DNA from: Gemmatimonadaceae bacterium
GTDB taxonomy: Bacteria; Gemmatimonadota; Gemmatimonadetes; Gemmatimonadales; Gemmatimonadaceae
Length of the DNA: 64,000 nt
Assembly (NCBI GenBank): GCA_020852815.1
Contig: JADZAN010000024.1
Coordinates: 248,001 to 312,000, forward strand
Reading direction: 5' to 3'
In this document: one piece after another, positions 35,728 through 44,773 of the stretch
Position numbering within the stretch: position 1 is the first letter of the stretch
How the letters are laid out: every line of letters begins with the position of its first letter
Made by a program: the position numbers and the translations under genes
The notes under the pieces: model-generated
Database searches by the model: none
Told to the model about the DNA's origin: nothing
What the model saw: only the letters and a program-made list of their open reading frames with translations

Positions 35728-35898
35728 GGGGGACTCCTGGCGGATTCGAAGGGGGTGACGACGTGACGAGCGCGGGAAAGGTATCGCGTCCAATCCGGTG
35801 ACGCTTCCTCCGCGCGTGGTGCCGCCATGGTCACATTGGGATAGGTTGTCGGTCATCGTGCCCGCACCGCGTTTTCTCGTCGCCTGCGCCGCTTCCCC

Positions 35899-37374
35899 AT
35901 GTCCTCGACCCGGCCCCGGCCGCTCGCCGCCGTCATCACCGTCGTGCTTCGCGCCGCCAGCGCCGCCAGCGCCGCCGCCGTCACGGCGACCGCCGCACAC
36001 GCGCAATCCGCGCCGCAGGCAGCGCCGCCCGCGATGACGGCGCACGACTCGCTCGCCCGCGACCTCCTGCGCGAACTCATCGCGATCAACAGCACGGCGA
36101 GTGGCGCCCAGATGAGCCGCGCCACGCAGGGCATGGCGGCCCGCCTGCGTGCCGCCGGGTTCGCCGAGGGGGATGTGCAGCTGGCGGGGCCCGACGCGAC
36201 GCACCTGAACCTCGTGGCCACGCTGCGCGGGCGCGACCCCAGTGCCAAGCCCGTGCTCCTCATGGCCCACGTCGATGTCGTCGAGGCGCTGCGCACCGAC
36301 TGGACGATGGACCCGTTCACCCTCAACGAGCGCGACGGCTACTACTACGGGCGCGGGACGACCGACAACAAGGGCGGCGCGGCGATCATCATCGCCAACA
36401 TGATCCGATGGAAGCGCGAAGGGTTCGTCCCGTCACGCGACGTCATCGCCATCCTCACCACCGACGAGGAAACGAGCCAGGAAGCGGGGATCCACTGGCT
36501 CCTCACCAACATCCCACGCCTCAAGGACGCCGAGTACGCGCTCAACACCGACGCCGGCGGGCTCAAGGAGGGGGATGGGAAGAACCGCCCGCGCTTCTTC
36601 ATCCAGTCGTCGGAGAAGCTCTACCAGACGTACACGCTCGATGTCACCAATCGCGGCGGGCACTCCTCCATCCCGCGCCCGGACAACGCGATCTACACCC
36701 TGGCGCGCGCACTCGCACGGCTCGAGACGTATCGCTTCCCGGTGATGTACAACGAGGTGACGCGCGCGTCGTTCGCGCGCAGCGCCACGGTGGAATCGGG
36801 GCAGATGGCGGCCGACCTGCGGGCGCTGGCCGGCGGAGCAACGCGCGGTCCCGCGGTCGAACGCGCGTTCCGCGATCCCGCGCTCAACGGCAACCTGCGC
36901 ACAACGTGCGTGGCGACGATGCTCAGCGGCGGGCACGCCGAGAACGCCCTCCCTCAGAAGGCGACGGCAACGGTGAACTGTCGCATCTTTCCCGGCGTGA
37001 GCGCCCAACAGGTTCAAGCCACGCTGCAGCGCGTGGTGGCCGATACGGCGGTTCACGTGACACTCGCCCTGGGGAGTGTGCCGAGCCCCGCCTCGCCGCT
37101 GCGTCCCGACGTGATGGGCGTGGTGGAGCGCACCGCAGCCGAAATGTGGCCGAGGGCCGTGACCATTCCGATCATGGAGAACGGGGCGACCGACGGACTG
37201 TACCTGCGCAACCTCAACGTTCCCGTGTACGGCGTTTCGGGCCCGCTGTACGTGCAGGGCGACGACCGGGCCCATGGGCGCGACGAGCGCGTGGGGATCC
37301 AGAACTTCAATGCGTCGCGCGAGCTATGGTACCGGATGGTGAAGGGGCTCCTCGGCGACGCGACGCGCATGTGA
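35899..37374 (+). CDS. exported M20 family metallopeptidase
   Basis: Secreted zinc peptidase of 491 residues, distinct from the cytosolic M20 enzyme at 1692. A signal peptide covers ~1-36 (cleavage after AHAQ). Metal and catalytic motifs are present: MAHVDVV (His/Asp), [10 protein letters not shown] (Asp), [13 protein letters not shown] (Glu pair), and a late His in [12 protein letters not shown]. The lid domain sits about residues 245-370, including GGHSSIPR. M20 enzymes of this subgroup act as carboxypeptidases or aminopeptidases in the periplasm. It is divergent from transketolase. Confidence 0.88.
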   Translation: MSSTRPRPLAAVITVVLRAASAASAAAVTATAAHAQSAPQAAPPAMTAHDSLARDLLRELIAINSTASGAQMSRATQGMAARLRAAGFAEGDVQLAGPDATHLNLVATLRGRDPSAKPVLLMAHVDVVEALRTDWTMDPFTLNERDGYYYGRGTTDNKGGAAIIIANMIRWKREGFVPSRDVIAILTTDEETSQEAGIHWLLTNIPRLKDAEYALNTDAGGLKEGDGKNRPRFFIQSSEKLYQTYTLDVTNRGGHSSIPRPDNAIYTLARALARLETYRFPVMYNEVTRASFARSATVESGQMAADLRALAGGATRGPAVERAFRDPALNGNLRTTCVATMLSGGHAENALPQKATATVNCRIFPGVSAQQVQATLQRVVADTAVHVTLALGSVPSPASPLRPDVMGVVERTAAEMWPRAVTIPIMENGATDGLYLRNLNVPVYGVSGPLYVQGDDRAHGRDERVGIQNFNASRELWYRMVKGLLGDATRM

Positions 37375-37439
37375 CGAGATGGCGCCCCGTCCGTTGCGGG
37401 CACCAGCAGTTGGAACCGGCCAGATGGAGGGAAGAGCGG

Positions 37440-37970
37440 ATGGACGTGCGAATGTGGACACGGGCGGCGGCTCGCGCGCTGGTGGTTGTCGCGGTTGCGT
37501 CGTCCGCGGCGTGCCGGAAGGAGGCGGGGCAGGGTGATCGCCCCGATTCGGCGGCGGCCTCCCCGGTCGACCGCCACGCTACCGCCATGCCCGCGCTGTC
37601 GTGGCGCCTTGCGTCGCCGCCCAGTTGGGATGACCGGGTGCGGGTCGTGGATGATGCGGAAGGTGCGGCGCGACTGGCCGCGCTGGGGATTCACACCTCG
37701 ACGCTCTTCCAGTACCTCCCGCGCGACACGAGTGCCGGGCCACAGGCACTGTTGGGCGTCTACGTCTACGACTCCACGGCCTGGGCGCGCGCCGCCGGAG
37801 GGGATGGTGGGCCGCCCGGCGAGGTGGTCGAGCGCGGGCCGGGGGTGGTGTACGTGGCCAGCCTTCCACGCTCGAACCCGTTCGGCGCTCGCAGCGCTGA
37901 CTCCTCGGAGTTCGCGAAGCGCACGATCGACATGGCGTATCTGCAGCGCGCCTTCCGCGTGGTGCGGTGA
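37440..37970 (+). CDS. hypothetical lipoprotein
   Basis: A 176-residue protein that I do not recognise. ATG 37440 follows GAAGAG and gives a signal with a lipobox (ASSAAC), so the mature protein is lipid-anchored. The body has a mixed alpha/beta pattern with hydrophobic strands (LLGVYVYDSTAW, GPGVVYVASLP) and no catalytic motif. It lies 65 bp after the exported peptidase gene, on the same strand. Confidence 0.7.
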   Translation: MDVRMWTRAAARALVVVAVASSAACRKEAGQGDRPDSAAASPVDRHATAMPALSWRLASPPSWDDRVRVVDDAEGAARLAALGIHTSTLFQYLPRDTSAGPQALLGVYVYDSTAWARAAGGDGGPPGEVVERGPGVVYVASLPRSNPFGARSADSSEFAKRTIDMAYLQRAFRVVR

Positions 37971-38120
37971 CCGTTGGTTGAACAGCGCAGGCTAGGCGCA
38001 GCGTGCAGCCCGACGTTAGCGCACTTTTTTCGGTGTTGCGGCGTTGACCAGTACATCAGCGGGGGGGCGCGTTGTATTTTCCCCGCTCCCACCACGTAAC
38101 CCCAAGAAGACGAGAGTTTC

Positions 38121-38642
38121 ATGCGACGTTCTGTACTGACGACTCCGGCGCTCCTGTTGGCGCTGGGCGCGCTGGCCGCCTGCGGCGGCGGCGGCGAGAA
38201 GGCGGCGACCACTGACACGGCGGCGGCCGTAGCTCCTGCGGCGACGCCCGCGGCGGCCCCGGCGGCTGGCCTCGATGGCAAGGCGGAGTACCTCGTCTGC
38301 CAGACCTGTCACCAGGAGAACGGCGAAGGGCTTCCGAACCTCTATCCGCCGCTCGCTGGCTCCGAATGGCTCACCGGTGAGCCGGAAATCGCCATCGCGA
38401 TCGTGCTGCACGGCATGCAGGGCGAGATCACGGTCAAGGGTCAGAAGTACAACAACGTGATGGCGCCGTGGGCGTCGCTCTCCGACGCGCAGATCGCGGC
38501 GATCCTCACCTACGAGCGCTCCTCGTGGGGGAACACCGCGGCGGCCGTGACGGCCGACCAGGTGGCGGCGGTTCGTGCCGCGACGACGTCGCGCACCACC
38601 CCGTGGACGCCCGACGAAGTGAAGGCGGCGAAGCTCAAGTAA
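38121..38642 (+). CDS. class I cytochrome c lipoprotein
   Basis: Electron-transfer protein of 173 residues. A lipobox (LAAC, Cys21) is followed by a Gly stretch and an Ala/Pro/Thr linker. One cytochrome c domain then has the haem attachment motif CQTCH (60-64) and distal Met114 in NNVMAPWASLSD. LYPPLAGSEWL is typical of the cytochrome c family linked to terminal oxidases or dehydrogenases. It stands alone between genes, with its own leader (37971-38120) and a strong terminator-like hairpin downstream. Confidence 0.88.
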   Translation: MRRSVLTTPALLLALGALAACGGGGEKAATTDTAAAVAPAATPAAAPAAGLDGKAEYLVCQTCHQENGEGLPNLYPPLAGSEWLTGEPEIAIAIVLHGMQGEITVKGQKYNNVMAPWASLSDAQIAAILTYERSSWGNTAAAVTADQVAAVRAATTSRTTPWTPDEVKAAKLK

Positions 38643-38671
38643 GCTTCGGGTCGCTGGCACAAACACAACGC

Positions 38672-38707
38672 ACCGCCCCGCGACGCCGTCAGGCTTCGCG
38701 GGGCGGT
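38672..38707 (+). terminator. Rho-independent-like terminator of the cytochrome c gene
   Basis: ACCGCCCCGCGA and TCGCGGGGCGGT form a perfect 12-bp stem with a 12-base loop, 30 bp after the stop codon. The stem is followed by TTTCG. It also lies downstream of the convergent patatin gene and could serve both. Confidence 0.7.
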
Positions 38708-38775
38708 TTCGCGTGGCGGGGTGCTCGCCGGCGCGTGCTCGCGCGTTCGGCGGGCGGCTGATTCGGTGGATCCTC

Positions 38776-39960
38776 CTACGGTCGCACGTACGGCGACGGC
38801 GCTGCCACTTCCCAGGGATTCGAGCCGCGCGCGCGGTCGTAGCCCATCTGCTCCAGGCGATGCATGAAGTCGCGATCGAAGAGCTTCATCGCGGCGGGAT
38901 CGTTGGCAACGGCCGCCGGGATCGCCGTGTAGCGGAACTCCATCCGGATCCCGGAGCCGCCGCCGTTCACCGCGCGCTCGAGCGTCGTCAGCTGCTGCAG
39001 CAGGAGCGGGTGCTGCCCCCAGAAGAGGAGGATGGTGGCCCGCTGGTTCATCGCCTTGCGGCTGGCGGGCGACATCACCTCGACCGGCGCCTGCGTCCAG
39101 AGGTTCATGATGGCCCACACCCGCACCGTGAGCGGCTCCTTGAACCCCAACCGCCGCGCGGCGGCGGCGAGCCGCTCGAACTGCGCCAGCGAGAGCACGG
39201 GGAGAAGGTTCGCCGTCATGCCGCCATCGGCATGGACGTGCCCATCGATCACCTGCGGCGGAAAGACGCCGGGAAGCGACGACGACGTGAGAAGGAGCTG
39301 GCGCAGGCGCGGGAGCGCTGACGCCCCTGGCGCAAGCTCGGCGGCAACATCCCACGTATGGCCCACGGCGAGATCGAAGTCGGTGGTGCCGATGGCGAGC
39401 TGCCGTCCGTCGCGGAAGGCGTCGCGCAGTTGCACCTGCATGGTCGAGTCGTAGACCTGCGCCATGGTGCGTTGCAGGCGGTCGGTCCTGACCAGGCCAC
39501 CGCTGCGCCGCAACCAGGAGAACCAGTCGATGGTGGGGGCGATGCTCTCCGCGGCACGTCGATACAGCGCCGACAACGTATCGAGCGCCGTCGCGGTGCC
39601 GAGGAAGGCGAACGGCGCCTGCAGCGCCCCCGTCGAGACGCCGGTGACCAGGTCGAACGTCGGCATGGGGGCGTCGGCGCGCCCCTTCCACCCGCGCAGG
39701 AAGCCGGCACCATACGCGCCGTTCTGTCCGCCCCCCGACAGGAGGAGGACATCGACGGTGCGGTCTCCGCGCGCCAACGCGCGGCGCGCCAGGCGCTCGA
39801 CGATCGAATCGGTCGTCGCCTCTTCCACCTGCCGCAGGGCGCGCGCGTCCGCCTCCAGCGACGCCACGGTGGCCGCGGGGCGATGCACGGTGGCGCACGC
39901 GCCCACGCTCAGTGCGAGGAAGAGTGCGCGCACGTTACGAATGACGATGTGGCGGAGCAT
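38776..39960 (-). CDS. patatin-like phospholipase, lipoprotein
   Basis: Predicted lipid acyl hydrolase of 394 residues. The lipobox is SVGAC (Cys22). The patatin catalytic parts are present: oxyanion glycine loop LSGGGQNGAYGAG (~75-86), nucleophile elbow GVSTG (Ser109), and the dyad Asp in the DGG motif (ADGGM, about residue 242). As a lipoprotein it should act on phospholipids or lipid esters in the periplasm or outer membrane. No neighbours hint at a pathway. It ends opposite the cytochrome c terminator. Confidence 0.88.
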   Translation of the reverse strand: MLRHIVIRNVRALFLALSVGACATVHRPAATVASLEADARALRQVEEATTDSIVERLARRALARGDRTVDVLLLSGGGQNGAYGAGFLRGWKGRADAPMPTFDLVTGVSTGALQAPFAFLGTATALDTLSALYRRAAESIAPTIDWFSWLRRSGGLVRTDRLQRTMAQVYDSTMQVQLRDAFRDGRQLAIGTTDFDLAVGHTWDVAAELAPGASALPRLRQLLLTSSSLPGVFPPQVIDGHVHADGGMTANLLPVLSLAQFERLAAAARRLGFKEPLTVRVWAIMNLWTQAPVEVMSPASRKAMNQRATILLFWGQHPLLLQQLTTLERAVNGGGSGIRMEFRYTAIPAAVANDPAAMKLFDRDFMHRLEQMGYDRARGSNPWEVAAPSPYVRP

Positions 39961-39993
39961 GCGGGGAGGGAGGAGGGGGCGCGCTCGCGTACC

Positions 39994-40593
39994 CTAACGC
40001 GAGGCGGGAGGTCCGAGCGGTGACGGCTTGCACCCCGCGGGTTCCACCGTGTACGACACCGACGCGACCTTCCAGGTGCGCCCCGCGCGCACGAGCGTGA
40101 AGGCGTCGATGCCGCAGTGCGAAAAGCGGCCGTTGACGAACAGGTCGTACGGCGTCCACACCACGGCGACCGACCCATGCACGTGCACCGTGGGGTCCCA
40201 CATGCGCTCGAGGACGGTGTCCTTGGCGGCGCGCAGGCGATCGAAGTGCGAGGCAAAGCTGGCGCTTCGCATGATGGCCGAGTCCCCGGAGAGCCGAGTG
40301 GCGAATGACGCGCCGTTGTCGACCATGATGCGCTGGGCGGCGGCGGGATCGTTGTCGTGCATGGACCGGAAGAACTCCTGCACCACGGCCACCACCGAGT
40401 CGCGCGCCCCCTTGTCGGGTGTCGCCCCCTGCGCGTGAAGCCGCTCGGGAGTGGCGAGCGTCGCCGATGCAGCGACTGCGCAGGCGAGAGCAGGCGCTGT
40501 GGCGTGCACGACGGCACGTGCCGTGGCGCGCGCGAGTGAGCGCGAGTGCAGGCGTACGGTCCAGCGGATGCAGCGAAGCGAGCGTAAGCGCAT
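39994..40593 (-). CDS. exported NTF2-like (SnoaL/DUF4440-type) protein
   Basis: A 199-residue protein with a long basic N terminus, a signal-like hydrophobic segment (~33-52, ending HAQG) and one NTF2-like cone domain: VVAVVQEFFRSMHDNDPAAAQRIMVDNG, then VHVHGSVAVVWTPYDLFVNGRFSHCG and WKVASVSYTVEP. The fold is used by many small enzymes and binding proteins; specific function unknown. It lies 33 bp upstream of the patatin gene on the same strand. Confidence 0.75.
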   Translation of the reverse strand: MRLRSLRCIRWTVRLHSRSLARATARAVVHATAPALACAVAASATLATPERLHAQGATPDKGARDSVVAVVQEFFRSMHDNDPAAAQRIMVDNGASFATRLSGDSAIMRSASFASHFDRLRAAKDTVLERMWDPTVHVHGSVAVVWTPYDLFVNGRFSHCGIDAFTLVRAGRTWKVASVSYTVEPAGCKPSPLGPPASR

Positions 40594-40654
40594 GAGAACC
40601 TGCGTTGGGGGAATCGACGATCACACCGGCCCCCCTAACGTCGCGCCACATCGC

Positions 40655-41980
40655 ATGGCATTCAAGGCGACGGCGGCAGTATTCTCACGTTGCTGCACCA
40701 CTCTCACTGCTCACCCCAACGCTCGGGAGCGATCACGGGTGCTCGTCCCTGCCTTCCTCTTCGCCCTCTCGCTCGGCGCCGCGGCCGCACCGCGCACCGC
40801 GCCTGTCACCGTCGGCGCCGACCGGCTCTTCACCGAGTACGCACACCTCATTCGTGGCAAGTCGCTGGCGCTGGTCGCCAATCACAGCGCGCGCCTGGCC
40901 GACGGGACGCACCTGGTCGATGCCCTGGCGCGCCACCGCGAGTCCACGCTCAAGGTCCTGTTCGGGATGGAGTACGACATCCGCTCCAACGACTACTCGG
41001 CGGTGCGTGATGGCGAGGTGGCGATCGATCGTGGCACCGGGCTCACCAAGTACAACCTGTACGGTGAGCACCACGCCCCCACGGCTGAGGCGCTGGCCGG
41101 CGTCGACGTGATCGTCTTCGACATTCAGGAAGTGGGGGCGCGCTTCTATGAGCATGTGAACATCCTGGGTTTCGTGATGGAGGTGGCGGCGCAGCAGGGC
41201 ATTGCCGTGGTCGTGCTCGACCGCCCCAACCCCATCACCGGTCGCACGGTGGAGGGATTCGTGACCGACACGGCGGCGCGCTTCCGTTTCGGGTCGTACG
41301 CGCCCATCCCGGTGGTCCACGGCATGACGATGGGCGAGTTGGCGATGCTCTACAACGGCGAGCGCCTCCTGCGCGGCGGGCGCACGGCCTCGCTCACCGT
41401 GGTCCCGATGACGGGGTGGACGCGCGGGATGTGGTACGACGAGACGGGGCTGCCTTGGCGCAAGCCGTCGCCCAACCTCCTCACGCTGTCGTCGCTCCTG
41501 GCCTACGTGGGGACGTGCCTGTTCGAGGCGCTGAACGTGAGCGAAGGGCGCGGCACCGACCGTCCGTTCGAGCAGGTGGGGGCGCCGTGGCTGGACAACG
41601 CTCGCACCGTGGCGATGCTGCAGGAATTGCAGCTGCCGGGGGTGCGATTCGAGGCGGTCGCGTTCACGCCGCAGCAGCAGCCGTTCCACGGACGGCCGCC
41701 GGAGCTGGCGGGCGAACGCCTGCGCGGCGTGCGGCTGCACGTCACCGACCGCGACACGTTCCAGCCCTATCGCACCGGCGTGGCGCTGCTATGGGCGGTG
41801 TACACGCTGCATGCCGACCGCCTGGTGTGGAACGACGCGGCGCTCGACCGCCTGGTGGCCACCCCCAGGCTCAAGGCGTTGCTCCTCGCGGGCAAGTCGC
41901 CGCGCGAGATCGCCGACGCGTGGCGCGGCGAGGTCGATGCCTTTCGCACCACGCGCGAGCGCTACCTGCTCTACCGGTAG
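40655..41980 (+). CDS. NamZ-like exo-beta-N-acetylmuramidase (DUF1343/GH171)
   Basis: Exported DUF1343 protein, the family that includes NamZ enzymes releasing MurNAc from peptidoglycan fragments for recycling. From ATG 40655 it has 441 residues. GTG 40739 would give a cleaner signal peptide (LVPAFLFALSLGAAAA) and 413 residues. Typical parts: LVANHSARLADGTHLVDAL, GVDVIVFDIQEVGARFYEH, VLDRPNPITG, FEALNVSEGRGTDRPFEQVGAPW. The usual catalytic PEHG(F/L)RG motif appears as GMEYDIRSND: the Glu is kept, but the following His is Tyr. Activity may therefore differ. Confidence 0.8.
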   Translation: MAFKATAAVFSRCCTTLTAHPNARERSRVLVPAFLFALSLGAAAAPRTAPVTVGADRLFTEYAHLIRGKSLALVANHSARLADGTHLVDALARHRESTLKVLFGMEYDIRSNDYSAVRDGEVAIDRGTGLTKYNLYGEHHAPTAEALAGVDVIVFDIQEVGARFYEHVNILGFVMEVAAQQGIAVVVLDRPNPITGRTVEGFVTDTAARFRFGSYAPIPVVHGMTMGELAMLYNGERLLRGGRTASLTVVPMTGWTRGMWYDETGLPWRKPSPNLLTLSSLLAYVGTCLFEALNVSEGRGTDRPFEQVGAPWLDNARTVAMLQELQLPGVRFEAVAFTPQQQPFHGRPPELAGERLRGVRLHVTDRDTFQPYRTGVALLWAVYTLHADRLVWNDAALDRLVATPRLKALLLAGKSPREIADAWRGEVDAFRTTRERYLLYR

Positions 41981-42008
41981 CGCGGCAGCCGCACGACGCC
42001 CAACGGGC

Positions 42009-43133
42009 CTAACGACGCGACTCGGCGAACTCGGGTGCCATGAGCCCGGCCGCCGAGCGCCCGTGCGGGTCCTGGTGCAGGCGCACGGCATTGACCATCT
42101 CCAACGCCGTCTGCGTGCACGGCGGGAGCTCGGCGTCGGAAGTGCCGAGCGGGGTCACGCGCTCTCCCCACTTGACCAACTGCGCGCAGAAGGTGAGCCC
42201 GCCACCAAAGGCGGGGATGAGGATGTTGGCGCCGGGCCGGACGCGCCCTTCCTCGAGCGCCTCGACCAGGGCAACCGGGACGGTGGCGGCGCTCATGTTC
42301 CCGTATTTCTGCACCGTGAGCATGACCTTCTCCATCGGGACGCCGGCGTACTTGGCCACCGCCTCGATGATGCGCAGGTTGGCCTGGTGCGGGACGACGA
42401 TGTCGACCGCATCTGGCGGGAGCCCGCGCTCCTTGAGGACGCGCACCGACGCCTCGGCCATGTTGTGCACCGCGCGCTTGAAGATCACCTGGCCGTCGAA
42501 GTCCCAGATGGTGTCGCCAAAGGAAATGTCGCGCCCCGCATAGGTGCAGCCAAAGCCGCGCACGCGAAGCGAGGCGCGCGCCTCCGCGTCGCACCCCATC
42601 ACGTTGCCGAGCAACCCTTCCTCCTCATCCGTCGGCTGCAACACCACCGCGGCGGCGCCATCGCCGAACAGGACGGCAACGTTGCGGTTGGTCCAATCCA
42701 TGTAGCGCGAGATGAGCTCGACACCGATGACGATCACGTTGCGCACCATCCCGGTGCGGATCATCCCGGTGGCGGTGGCAAGCCCGTAGCAGAACGAGGT
42801 GCAGGCGGTGTTGATGTCCATCGACGCAGCCCTGGTGGCGCCGAGCGCGACCTGCACCCCCGAGGCGCTGTTGGGAACCAGTTCGTCGTTGGAGACGCCG
42901 CCGTAGATGACCAGGTCGATGTCGGCGGCGGTCAGGCCGGCGCAGGCAAGGGCGCGCTGCGCGGCGATGGTCGACATCTCGATGGCGCTGACGTGCGAGA
43001 TGCGCCGTTCCTTCATCCCCGTGCGCGACGTGATCCACTCGTCCGACGTGTCGAGAAAGGTCGAGAGGTCGGCGTTGGAGAGGACGGCCGGGGGCATGCA
43101 CTTTCCCCAACCGGTAATGGCGGCGTAGGTCAT
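42009..43133 (-). CDS. 3-oxoacyl-ACP synthase III (FabH/KASIII-like)
   Basis: Condensing enzyme of 374 residues for fatty acid or secondary lipid initiation. The catalytic triad is visible: Cys111 (NTACTSFCYG), His in VPHQANLRI, and Asn in GNMSAATVPVA. The N terminus ITGWGKCMPPAVLSNADL is typical, as is the dimer-interface region SDEWITSRTGMKERR. It is longer than FabH (~320) because of a C-terminal extension after FGGGLTFCAQLVKWG. ATG 43133 is chosen because similarity begins there. No other fatty-acid genes are nearby, so it may be a specialised paralogue. FabH cannot be distinguished from related thiolase-fold starters by sequence alone. Confidence 0.88.
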   Translation of the reverse strand: MTYAAITGWGKCMPPAVLSNADLSTFLDTSDEWITSRTGMKERRISHVSAIEMSTIAAQRALACAGLTAADIDLVIYGGVSNDELVPNSASGVQVALGATRAASMDINTACTSFCYGLATATGMIRTGMVRNVIVIGVELISRYMDWTNRNVAVLFGDGAAAVVLQPTDEEEGLLGNVMGCDAEARASLRVRGFGCTYAGRDISFGDTIWDFDGQVIFKRAVHNMAEASVRVLKERGLPPDAVDIVVPHQANLRIIEAVAKYAGVPMEKVMLTVQKYGNMSAATVPVALVEALEEGRVRPGANILIPAFGGGLTFCAQLVKWGERVTPLGTSDAELPPCTQTALEMVNAVRLHQDPHGRSAAGLMAPEFAESRR

Positions 43134-43447
43134 GGGCTCGTTCGGTGGCGCGCGGCCAGCGCGCGCGCGGGGAAGGGGAGAGTGCGGTGCGGGCCGGAGG
43201 CGAGTCCGGCCGCGGGTCGGGGAACGCGCGGGGAAGCTGTCCCGCGCACACAGCGTTCGCAACGGCGCGACTGGCCCGCACCATCGCGCGTCGTCACATT
43301 CCGGCGCCGGTCGCGATCGTGAGCTTTTGTGCCGGTTGCCCGCGTTTGCATTCTCCCTCGCCAATACTCCGTGTCACACACCCTGCTTCGCGCGGCTGGC
43401 GGTGGCGCCAAGGTCTCGCCGCAGCCGCACACCACCCCCGTGCGGCC
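43134..43447. other. intergenic region between divergent genes
   Basis: A 314-bp gap between the divergent FabH-like and DAACS symporter genes. I see no coding sequence, repeat or clear promoter consensus in it. The least GC-rich part (about 43315-43380) is the likeliest place for promoters. Confidence 0.5.
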
Positions 43448-44734
43448 ATGACGGCCCGTGCGCGCCGTCGTGGCGGCGACGGGGTGGTGGTGCTGGCGGC
43501 CCTCATGGCCGCTATGGCGTTAGGCAGCGCGATCGCCGCCTCGGGAAACGAGCGGTTGGTGCGCTGGGCCACGGCCATCCAGCCCATCGGGACGTTGTGG
43601 GTCAACGCCATCCGGATGACGGTGATTCCGCTCGTCGTCTCGCTCCTCATCACGGGGGTGGCGTCGGTCTCGGACCTGCGCGCGGTGGGGCGGCTCGGTG
43701 CCCGCACCTTGCTCGTCTTCCTGGCGTTGCTTGTGATGGGGAGCGTCGTGCCCGCAGTGATCATGCCGGCCATCGTCGCGCTCCTTCCCTGGCCCGCCGG
43801 GACGATTCCGCTTCCGCCGGGGGCGGCGGAGGCGGCGACGCAGCTCCAGGCGAGCGGGACACCGGTGGGGGTGGTGGAGTGGTTCACGACGCTCATCCCC
43901 GCCAACCCGGTGGAGGCGGCCGCCAGCAGCAACATGGTGTCGCTGGTCGTCTTCACCTTCCTGGTGGCGCTGGCCACGGCGCACAGCGCGAGCGGCGTGC
44001 GGGAGCCGCTGGTGCGCTTCTTCGAGTCGTTAGGTGCGGTGATGTTGCGCCTGGTGGGGTGGATCATCGCCCTGGCGCCGGTGGCGGTCTTTGCGCTCGT
44101 CCTGCCGCTGGCCGTCCACGGCGGCGGGGCGCTGGCGGGGGCGGTGGGGCTGTACATTGCCTCGTTCGCCATCGGGGCCACGATCGTCACGGCGCTCTTC
44201 TATCCCGTCGTTGCGGCTGGCGGCGGCGCGGGGATCGCGCGCTTCGCCCGCGCCGTCCTCCCCACGCAGATGATCGGGATCAGCAGCAGCTCGTCCATCG
44301 CCTCGCTCCCGGCGATGGTGGCGAGCGCCGACGCACTCGGCGTCCCGCCTCGCGTGAGCGGCTTCGTCCTCCCGCTGGCCGTCTCGGTGTTCAAGCCGGC
44401 GGCGGGGATCGCGTGGGTGGCAGGAGTGCTCTTCGTGTCGCGCGTGTATGGCGTCCCGATCGGGGCGCGCGAGCTGTCGATCGTGGCGGTGGCGGCGATC
44501 TTCCTCTCGTTCGCCGCGCCGGGGGTGCCGCGCGGTGCCTTCCTCGTCCTGACCCCGCTCCTCACCGCGATCGGCCTCCCCGCCGAGGGGGTGGGTGTGC
44601 TCATTGCCGTCGACCTGATCCCCGACATGTTCGCAACGGTGGTGAACGTGACGGGCGACGTGGCGGCGACGACGCTGGTGGCGCGGCTGACGGATGGCGA
44701 CGCGGTGGACGAGGGCGGTGCCGCGACTGGTTAG
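43448..44734 (+). CDS. dicarboxylate/amino acid:cation symporter (DAACS/GltP family)
   Basis: Inner-membrane sodium- or proton-coupled importer of 428 residues. It shows the GltPh-type pattern: helices 1-6, then the re-entrant hairpin HP1 with a serine-rich motif (MIGISSSSSIASLP), TM7 (VFKPAAGIAWVAG, in place of the usual NMDG-type motif), HP2 (FLSFAAPGVPRGAFLVLTPLL), and TM8 with the substrate-binding Asp/Asn region (AVDLIPDMFATVVNVTGD). Substrate is probably glutamate, aspartate or C4-dicarboxylates. It begins at ATG 43448 and ends in GGTTAGGC. Confidence 0.87.
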   Translation: MTARARRRGGDGVVVLAALMAAMALGSAIAASGNERLVRWATAIQPIGTLWVNAIRMTVIPLVVSLLITGVASVSDLRAVGRLGARTLLVFLALLVMGSVVPAVIMPAIVALLPWPAGTIPLPPGAAEAATQLQASGTPVGVVEWFTTLIPANPVEAAASSNMVSLVVFTFLVALATAHSASGVREPLVRFFESLGAVMLRLVGWIIALAPVAVFALVLPLAVHGGGALAGAVGLYIASFAIGATIVTALFYPVVAAGGGAGIARFARAVLPTQMIGISSSSSIASLPAMVASADALGVPPRVSGFVLPLAVSVFKPAAGIAWVAGVLFVSRVYGVPIGARELSIVAVAAIFLSFAAPGVPRGAFLVLTPLLTAIGLPAEGVGVLIAVDLIPDMFATVVNVTGDVAATTLVARLTDGDAVDEGGAATG

Positions 44735-44773
44735 GCGGCACGGCGTGGCCACGACGCTGGCGCCAATCCGTGG

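Noticed and set aside
38044-38080. A sigma70-type promoter before the cytochrome c gene (TTGACC ... TATTTT)
   Set aside because: The spacing is about 25 bp, too long for a normal promoter, so it is not listed as a feature.
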